From Mycolicibacterium porcinum (GTDB lineage: Bacteria; Actinomycetota; Actinomycetes; Mycobacteriales; Mycobacteriaceae): a stretch of 64,000 bases of DNA. The position numbers and the translations under genes were made by a program. Position 1 is the first letter of the stretch, and every line of letters begins with the position of its first letter. Positions 58,889 through 64,000 of the stretch are shown in pieces. The stretch covers positions 1-64,000 of the forward strand of contig MVIG01000024.1 in NCBI GenBank assembly GCA_002086835.1, read 5' to 3'. The notes under the pieces were generated by a model that was not told the origin of the DNA, did no database searches, and saw only the letters and a program-made list of their open reading frames with translations.

Positions 58889-60030
58889 GCGAGCGAACGG
58901 CAGATCGGAACGCCCTGTTCGATACCGCGACTTTCCGCGCGGCACTACAGGATTGGCTCGCCGAGAATGACCTGACGCCGCCGGACGACCATTCTCTGGA
59001 AGGACACATCCGGCAGTTCGCCCGCGTGCAGAAGGCGCTGTACGCCGGCGGCTGGAGCCGCTACGGCTGGCCCGAGCACGCCGGCGGGCTGGGCGGTCCG
59101 GAGATGCTCCGCGCCATCGTCGGCGAGGAGGTCGTGGGCCGCAGGCTGGCCGAACCCGGCCCGTATTCGATGCTGGAAGTGCTGGCACCGACGATGATCG
59201 ACTATGCGCCAAAGGAACTGGCCGCCGAGATGGTGCCGAAATTGCTGTCCGGCGAAGAGCAGTGGTGCCAAGGGTTCTCCGAGCCCGGCTCGGGCAGTGA
59301 CCTGGCCTCGCTGACCACCCGCGCAGTCCAGCGCGAGGACGGCAAGTGGATCGTCAACGGTCAGAAGGTCTGGACCAGCTTCGCGCAGTACTCGCACCGC
59401 TGCATCCTGCTGACCCGCACCGGTGATGCGGACACTCCCAACCACCAGGCGATCACGGCGTTCTTCGTCGACACCGACTCCCCCGGCATCACCATCCGGC
59501 CACTGCGCACCATGCACGACGTCGACGAGTTCTGCGAGGTGTACTTCGACGACGTCGAGGTCGACGCGAGCCGGATGCTCGGCAAGCCGGGCGACGGCTG
59601 GCAGCTGGCGATGGACCTGCTGCCGTACGAGCGTTCGACGTGTTTCTGGCAGCGCATCGCGTACCTGTACTCACGGTTCGACGCCCTCGTCGAAGCGGTG
59701 AAACGGCAAGGGCAGGTGGTGGATCCAGACCTCGGCGAGGCCTACCTGGCCCTGCACACGCTGCGCTGCCGTTCGGCGGCGACTCAGCACCGGCTGGCCG
59801 AGGGTCAGAAGCTCGGTCCGGACACCTCGATCGACAAAGTGCTGCTGGCGAGTGCCGAACAGCTGCTGTATGACACCGCGCGCAATCTGATGCCCGGCGT
59901 CATCGAGCTCGAGGACTCCGAATGGCGCACCGAGTACCTGTATTCGCGGGCGTCGACCATCTACGGTGGCACGGCCGAAGTGCAGCGCAACATCATCGCG
60001 CGCCGGCTGCTCGATCTCGGGAAGGAGTGA
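58885..60030 (+). CDS. acyl-CoA dehydrogenase, larger subunit of a pair
   Basis: This 381-residue acyl-CoA dehydrogenase has GFSEPGSGSDLASLTT, VNGQKVWTSFAQYSHRC and STIYGGTAEVQRNIIARRLL. Gly replaces the medium-chain catalytic Glu. It lies 3 nt upstream of a shortened partner, the same arrangement as 22633/23809, and is probably the FAD-binding half of a heteromeric enzyme. Confidence 0.9.
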   Translation: MSERTADRNALFDTATFRAALQDWLAENDLTPPDDHSLEGHIRQFARVQKALYAGGWSRYGWPEHAGGLGGPEMLRAIVGEEVVGRRLAEPGPYSMLEVLAPTMIDYAPKELAAEMVPKLLSGEEQWCQGFSEPGSGSDLASLTTRAVQREDGKWIVNGQKVWTSFAQYSHRCILLTRTGDADTPNHQAITAFFVDTDSPGITIRPLRTMHDVDEFCEVYFDDVEVDASRMLGKPGDGWQLAMDLLPYERSTCFWQRIAYLYSRFDALVEAVKRQGQVVDPDLGEAYLALHTLRCRSAATQHRLAEGQKLGPDTSIDKVLLASAEQLLYDTARNLMPGVIELEDSEWRTEYLYSRASTIYGGTAEVQRNIIARRLLDLGKE

Positions 60031-60033
60031 GGC

Positions 60034-60840
60034 GTGACCGATTTGGATACCGAATCGCTGGGCCTGCTCGAAGAAGCGCTCCGCAAGACCATGCTGTCGA
60101 CCTCGGGCGCCAAGCTGGACGCCGCCCTGGCCGAGCTCGGCTGGAGCGAGATGCTCTCCGACATGCCGGAGGTCGCGCTGCCGCTGGTGTTCCGGCTGCT
60201 GGGCGAAACAGGCTCGCACGCGTCGATTCTCAACGACGTGCTGCTCGAGACCATCGGCGGGCTACCCGGCGGCACCCCGCCCATGCCCTATGCCGGCGGC
60301 ACCTGGGTGGTGTGGGAACGCGAGGATCGGTCGGACGGCGCCAACCAGACAATGGGCGGCCTACCCCTGCGGCAGGTGCCCGACGGCCAGCTGCTGCGCA
60401 TCTCGGAGGCACGCCGCGCCCTGGGCTGGTGGCTGGTCGGGTCCGCCCGCGCGATGCTGGCCCTGGCTCGACAGCATGCCCTCGACCGGGTCCAGTTCGG
60501 CAAGCCCATCTCGTCCTTCCAGGCCGTACGGCACCGGCTGGCCGAGACACTGGTGGCCATCGAAGGTGCCGAGGCCACGCTGAGCCTGCCTGGCGCGGAC
60601 AATGTCGACCTCAACTCGCTGCTGGCCAAGGCCGCCGCGGGCAGGGCCGCGCTGACCGCGGCCAAGCATTGCCAACAGGTGCTCGGCGGCATCGGCTTCA
60701 CCGAAGAGCACGAGCTGCACCACCACGTGAAGCGGGTACTCGTCCTCGACGGGCTGTTGGGCAGCTCAAGGGAACTCACCCGCAAGGCCGGCGCCGGTCT
60801 CCGCGCCCGAGGGACCGTCCCCCGCCTGGCCCAGCTGTAG
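60034..60840 (+). CDS. acyl-CoA dehydrogenase, reduced partner subunit
   Basis: This 268-residue protein keeps the C-terminal helical domain of acyl-CoA dehydrogenases (SARAMLALARQHALDRVQFGKPISSFQAVRHRLAETL, QQVLGGIGFTEEHELHHHVKR), but its N-terminal and middle domains are much shortened. It is about 70 residues shorter than the partner at 23809. Being a structural half in an alpha2beta2 enzyme explains it better than decay, because the frame is intact and coupled to 58885. Confidence 0.85.
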   Translation: MTDLDTESLGLLEEALRKTMLSTSGAKLDAALAELGWSEMLSDMPEVALPLVFRLLGETGSHASILNDVLLETIGGLPGGTPPMPYAGGTWVVWEREDRSDGANQTMGGLPLRQVPDGQLLRISEARRALGWWLVGSARAMLALARQHALDRVQFGKPISSFQAVRHRLAETLVAIEGAEATLSLPGADNVDLNSLLAKAAAGRAALTAAKHCQQVLGGIGFTEEHELHHHVKRVLVLDGLLGSSRELTRKAGAGLRARGTVPRLAQL

Positions 60841-60849
60841 GCTTTCCCA

Positions 60850-60980
60850 CCGCGAGCGTGCGGGTCTGCTGCCCGACACGCCGCGGTGGGGCGGCAGTGA
60901 GTGCACGCTCGTACCGATCGAGCGTGCACGAAGTACGGACATTTGTCGGTGTGTCGGCCGGCAGACCCGCACGCTCGCGG
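60850..60980. repeat. nested palindrome between convergent genes
   Basis: Outer arms of 20 bp (CCGCGAGCGTGCGGGTCTGC at 60850-60869 and its complement at 60961-60980) are perfect. Inside are CCGACAC (60873-60879) with GTGTCGG (60951-60957), and a separate hairpin GTGCACGCTCG (60901-60911) with its complement at 60919-60929. Together they could fold into a long branched structure. It lies between stops of convergent genes and may serve as a bidirectional terminator. Confidence 0.7.
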
Positions 60981-60996
60981 AGAACGACGCTCGCCG

Positions 60997-62484
60997 CTAC
61001 GACGAGTCCGCAACAGGTTCGGCGAAGACGGTGGCCGTCGAGCGGCCGCGCAGCACCGTCGAGCCGCGGACCACCCAGTGCTGCCCTTCGTCGGCATCGG
61101 CACAGGCCAGCGCGCTTCCCGAACACAACACGGTCGATTCGCGGTCCTTCGCGTGGTCGGCCAGCCGCGCCGCCTCGTTGACGGCGTCGCCGATCACGGT
61201 GTACTCGTACCGGTTCTCGGCACCGATGTTGCCGGCGAACACCGAGCCGCAGGAAATGCCCACGCCGAACTCCACATCCGGCAGTTGATGCAGCCGTGGC
61301 ACCAGCGCCCGGGCCGTGGCCAGGGCCGAGGAGGCCGGGTTGTCCAGCCGCAGCGGCGCACCGAAGACGGCGAGCACCGCGTCACCCTCGAACTTGTTGA
61401 TCAGGCCGTGATGCCACTCGACGGTGTCCACCACGATCTTGAAGAACCCGTTGAGCAACTGCGCGACTTCCTGGGGTGGGCGCGATGCGCCCAGGGCCGT
61501 GGAGCCGACCAGATCGACATAGAGAACCGCTGCCTCCCGGACGTCACCGGTGACCGCTCCGCCCTGCTGCAGCGCATGGCGGGCCACGTCGACCCCCACG
61601 TAGCGACCGAACAGGTCCCGCAACCGATTCCGCTCGGCGAGGCCGGCCAGCATCCGGTTGAAACCAGACTGGAGCCGGCCGATCTCCGACGACTCGTACA
61701 CCTTGACCGAGACGCCGGACCAGCCCCGTTCGACGGCTTTCATGGCCAGCACGACCTCGCCGACCGGGTCCGACACCGACCGCGCCACCAGCACCATCGA
61801 CCGAAGTCCGAAGACCAGCGAGATGACGGCCACCACCAGCACCGGCGCCTCGACCGGCGCCGTCTCCTGTACGAACCAGCCATTGGAGCGCGCCAGGACG
61901 ATCAAGGCGATACCGGCCAGGGGCAGCCCGCTGAACAGGGTCCAGATGGTGACCAGCCGGGCGAGCACGCCGGGCATCCGCACGATCGTGGACGAGGATG
62001 CGGTCAGCGACGCGGCCACGATCGGTCGCAACATCCGTTGCGTCACCAGGAATCCCATGCAGGCCGCCGCGATTCCGCCGAAGAGAATCGCGCCGCCCAT
62101 CACGTACGCGACGCCTCCCCCGACGTCGAGGTTCAGCAGCGTGTACACGAGCGCGCTCACCGCCCAGGTGGTGAACTGGATGATGGTCTGACGAGGCGCG
62201 ATTCGCATGGCGGCGCGCTGCTGTTGCGGCGTCGGATTCTCCCCCGCGGCAAACCATTTGAACGTCGGATGGACGTTCACCCACCCCACGATCGTGTCGA
62301 CGATCGCCGCCGCGACCATCAGTGCGATCAGCGCGACCAGATTCGCCTGCGTCATCAGCTGACGCGCGTCGCCTACCGTGTTGCGGCTCAGCGCCAGTAC
62401 GACGAGCGTCACGGCGGCCGCCGCGGTGGTCTGCGCGTAGATCTGCCTGGCCGCGTAACTGACGCTGAGCCGGATCGCCCCCAT
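60997..62484 (-). CDS. membrane-bound class III adenylate/guanylate cyclase
   Basis: This 495-residue protein has six predicted transmembrane helices (residues about 15-230), a HAMP linker (ARSVSDPVGEVVLAMKAVERG) and a C-terminal class III cyclase domain. That domain has the metal-binding Asp in LYVDLVGST, a second in NKFEGDAVLAVFG, and YTVIGDAVNEAARL with the transition-state Asn and Arg. The layout matches the mycobacterial HAMP-cyclase group. It makes cAMP or cGMP at the inner membrane face. It converges on the acyl-CoA dehydrogenase pair and follows a crotonase-like gene. Confidence 0.92.
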   Translation of the reverse strand: MGAIRLSVSYAARQIYAQTTAAAAVTLVVLALSRNTVGDARQLMTQANLVALIALMVAAAIVDTIVGWVNVHPTFKWFAAGENPTPQQQRAAMRIAPRQTIIQFTTWAVSALVYTLLNLDVGGGVAYVMGGAILFGGIAAACMGFLVTQRMLRPIVAASLTASSSTIVRMPGVLARLVTIWTLFSGLPLAGIALIVLARSNGWFVQETAPVEAPVLVVAVISLVFGLRSMVLVARSVSDPVGEVVLAMKAVERGWSGVSVKVYESSEIGRLQSGFNRMLAGLAERNRLRDLFGRYVGVDVARHALQQGGAVTGDVREAAVLYVDLVGSTALGASRPPQEVAQLLNGFFKIVVDTVEWHHGLINKFEGDAVLAVFGAPLRLDNPASSALATARALVPRLHQLPDVEFGVGISCGSVFAGNIGAENRYEYTVIGDAVNEAARLADHAKDRESTVLCSGSALACADADEGQHWVVRGSTVLRGRSTATVFAEPVADSS

Positions 62485-62500
62485 CTTCAGAGGCCCGGGC

Positions 62501-63283
62501 CTACTTGATGTTCTGCTTCATTCCGTCGATATCCATCAGTACCGGCCATCCGCTGACGCTAAGCGCATTGCCGTGCCCGGTCTGGTGAATGTCGAACACC
62601 GATTGGATCGCGGCGTAGAAACCCTGTACGTCGAGGGTCTGATTGACGGCCCGCTTGGCCTGGCGGAGCGCGAACGCCGGCATCTGCGCGATCTGCGCGG
62701 CCAGCTCGGCCGTCTGGGCATCGAGTTCGTCGCGCGGCACCACCCGGTTGACCATGCCGGTGCGCTCGGCTTCCTCCGCGGTCAGCGCCCGGCCGGTGAA
62801 CAGGATCTCCTTGGCCTTGCGGGCACCGAGCTCCCAGGTGTGGCCGTGATACTCGACACCGCCGATGCCCATCAGCGCCACCGGGTCGGAGAACAGCGCG
62901 TCGTCGGCGGCCAGAATGAGATCGCACGGCCAGCAGAGCAGCAGGCCGCCGGAGATGCAGCGCCCCTGGACCGCCGCGATCGACGGTTTGGGCACGTTGC
63001 GCCACCTCAGCGTGTACTCGAGATAGCGCCGCGACTCGTGCTCGATGAGGAATTCCAGCGTGATCTTGTCCGGCACCGGCCCACCACCGCGCAGGTCATG
63101 CCCCGCGGAGAAGTGCTTGCCGTTGGCGCGCAGCACGATCACCTTCACCTCGCGGTCGTCGGCAGCCCTGGTCCAGGCGGCGTCGAGCTCATCGAGTAGT
63201 TCCGGGTTCTGGGCATTGGCCGCTTCCGGCCGGTTGAGCGTGATCGTGGCGACCGAATCGGCGACGTCGTAGTCGATGTACAC
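62501..63283 (-). CDS. crotonase-fold protein without hydratase glutamates
   Basis: This 260-residue enoyl-CoA hydratase/isomerase-superfamily protein has the oxyanion segments KHFSAGHDL and GRCISGGLLLCWPCD. The two Glu of true hydratases are replaced: Leu115 in ISGGLLL and Val135 in SDPVALMG. An isomerase, hydrolase or C-C bond activity is therefore more likely than hydration. GTG at 63283 follows GAGGG by 6 nt. It diverges from the TetR gene and has the perfect GAGAAT/ATTCTC site in its promoter region. Confidence 0.87.
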   Translation of the reverse strand: MYIDYDVADSVATITLNRPEAANAQNPELLDELDAAWTRAADDREVKVIVLRANGKHFSAGHDLRGGGPVPDKITLEFLIEHESRRYLEYTLRWRNVPKPSIAAVQGRCISGGLLLCWPCDLILAADDALFSDPVALMGIGGVEYHGHTWELGARKAKEILFTGRALTAEEAERTGMVNRVVPRDELDAQTAELAAQIAQMPAFALRQAKRAVNQTLDVQGFYAAIQSVFDIHQTGHGNALSVSGWPVLMDIDGMKQNIK

Positions 63284-63402
63284 GTGTGTCCCTCTGTTCA
63301 GAGCTGCCCCGTGATGCGGGCCCTCGGAGCCGCGGCAGCGACGCGAAACAACGTCCCGGCGGCGCCAAATTTGATGTGAAACCCTTCTTCTCAAAGGACT
63401 TC

Positions 63403-63433
63403 TATAATTCCCCTCATGAGAATACTATTCTCA
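63403..63433. promoter_or_regulatory. TATAAT box and perfect 17-bp operator of the TetR gene
   Basis: TATAAT at 63403-63408 is followed by TGAGAATACTATTCTCA (63417-63433), an exact 7-3-7 palindrome. Placed just after the -10 box, it would let a bound repressor block transcription. I see no good -35 hexamer. This is the best copy of the motif in the window. Confidence 0.65.
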
Positions 63434-63488
63434 CAGTACGAAAGTTACAATCTCCGACACGTTGGCCGCGAGGGGGTCTGGCACCACA

Positions 63489-64000
63489 ATGGCAAGGCGT
63501 TCTCCGGTACAGTCAGTTCATGTTCTCCCCACTCGACAAGCGTCGGAGCAGCCAGTGACCACCGCTGGCGAAGAACCCGCGTGGAAGCAACGAGCTGTCG
63601 AGCGGTCGATCAAAACCGCCAAGTTGCGCGCCGCCCAGCGGGTGCAACGGTTCCTGGACGCAGCCCAGGCGATCATCATCGAAAAGGGCAGCACCGACTT
63701 CACGGTGCAAGAGGTCGTTGACCGCTCTCGCCAGTCTCTCCGCAGCTTCTACCTGCAGTTCGACGGTAAGCACGAGCTCCTGCTGGCGTTGTTCGAGGAC
63801 GCCCTGAGCCGCTCGGCGGATCAGATCAGGGCTGCCACCTCGACGCAGGGCGAGCCGATCGAGCGTCTCAAGGTGGCCATTCAGCTGCTCTTCGAATCGT
63901 CGCGGCCCGATCCGGCCGCCAAGCGTCCGCTGTTCACCGACTTTGCGCCCCGTTTGCTGGTTTCGCATCCGTCTGAGGTCAAGGTGGCGCATGCGCCGCT
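63489..64000 (+). CDS. TetR-family regulator (cut by window end)
   Basis: At least 170 residues are visible. RVQRFLDAAQAIIIEKGSTDFTVQEVVDRSRQSLRSFYLQFDGKHELLLALFEDAL is a TetR helix-turn-helix, and the ligand domain continues past the window. ATG at 63489 gives the longest form; GTG at 63555, 7 nt behind GGAG, is an alternative that keeps the whole DNA-binding domain. With its own promoter carrying the perfect GAGAAT/ATTCTC palindrome, it is the best candidate for the factor that binds the scattered GAGAAY sites. Confidence 0.85.
   Translation, partial: MARRSPVQSVHVLPTRQASEQPVTTAGEEPAWKQRAVERSIKTAKLRAAQRVQRFLDAAQAIIIEKGSTDFTVQEVVDRSRQSLRSFYLQFDGKHELLLALFEDALSRSADQIRAATSTQGEPIERLKVAIQLLFESSRPDPAAKRPLFTDFAPRLLVSHPSEVKVAHAP

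Noticed and set aside
60034-60840. Calling the short acyl-CoA dehydrogenase a pseudogene
   Set aside because: The frame is intact, coupled to its partner by a 3-nt gap, and shortened second subunits are known for heteromeric enzymes.
1-64000. CRISPR array, insertion sequence, prophage or tRNA-linked integration
   Set aside because: No regularly spaced repeats, transposase, integrase or tRNA-like sequence was seen. The long palindromes are single and differ in sequence.

Overview
The window reads as chromosomal DNA of a high-GC actinobacterium, almost certainly a mycobacterium of the environmental (Mycolicibacterium) kind. Support: two mycofactocin-coupled short-chain dehydrogenases (SDRs), a small secreted hemophore-like protein, six cytochromes P450 with four small P450-type ferredoxins, seven acyl-CoA dehydrogenases, two AveC-like membrane proteins, a membrane class III cyclase with HAMP linker, frequent GTG/TTG starts and dense 1-8 nt gene overlaps. 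I see no rRNA, tRNA, CRISPR array, transposase or phage gene. The species assignment is inference.

Layout. (1) 92-6741: a leftward aldehyde dehydrogenase/CoA-transferase pair faces a rightward SDR, mycofactocin-type SDR, ferredoxin, P450 operon, followed by a secreted hemophore-like gene. (2) 6811-22557: a module of two AveC-like membrane proteins, a 38-residue membrane microprotein, SDRs, two P450s, an aldehyde dehydrogenase, a substrate-binding-fold protein without signal peptide, a MoxR ATPase, a VWA protein and a tandem TetR regulator. Four promoters here share one 16-bp palindrome. (3) 22633-30722: an acyl-CoA dehydrogenase pair, two metal-dependent amidohydrolases, a Rieske ferredoxin, an alpha/beta hydrolase, a NuoF-like flavoprotein and a ferredoxin. 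(4) 30816-40110: a DUF35/lipid-transfer thiolase fusion, hydrolases, two beta-hydroxyacid-type dehydrogenases, two P450/ferredoxin pairs, an F420-type oxidoreductase and a DUF1330 protein. (5) 40436-46360: TetR, acyl-CoA dehydrogenase, APH-fold kinase and quinone oxidoreductase in one operon, then an epoxide-hydrolase-like protein, a P450 and a 56-residue secreted peptide. (6) 46528-60840: a TetR gene and two large operons diverging near 54.8 kb. The leftward one carries amidohydrolase, acyl-CoA dehydrogenases, SDR, CoA-transferase and thiolase. The rightward one carries a carboxymuconolactone-decarboxylase-like protein, a Rieske oxygenase, a small protein, an amidohydrolase lacking its HxH motif, a SnoaL-like protein and an acyl-CoA dehydrogenase pair. 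(7) 60997-64000: cyclase, crotonase-fold protein and a TetR gene cut by the window edge.

How it works together (inference): the gene set fits stepwise breakdown of a hydrophobic, probably alicyclic or terpenoid/steroid-like compound. P450s hydroxylate, mycofactocin SDRs and aldehyde dehydrogenases take alcohols to acids, CoA-transferases activate, acyl-CoA dehydrogenases, a thiolase and an Ltp-type aldolase shorten the chain, and a Rieske oxygenase and amidohydrolases attack the ring. The substrate cannot be read from the sequence.

The most striking signal is regulatory. Each of the four TetR genes has a different palindrome in its own promoter. Two of these palindromes recur elsewhere: GAnCAAATATTTGnTC across region 2, and GAGAAYnnnRTTCTC in front of several operons scattered over the window.
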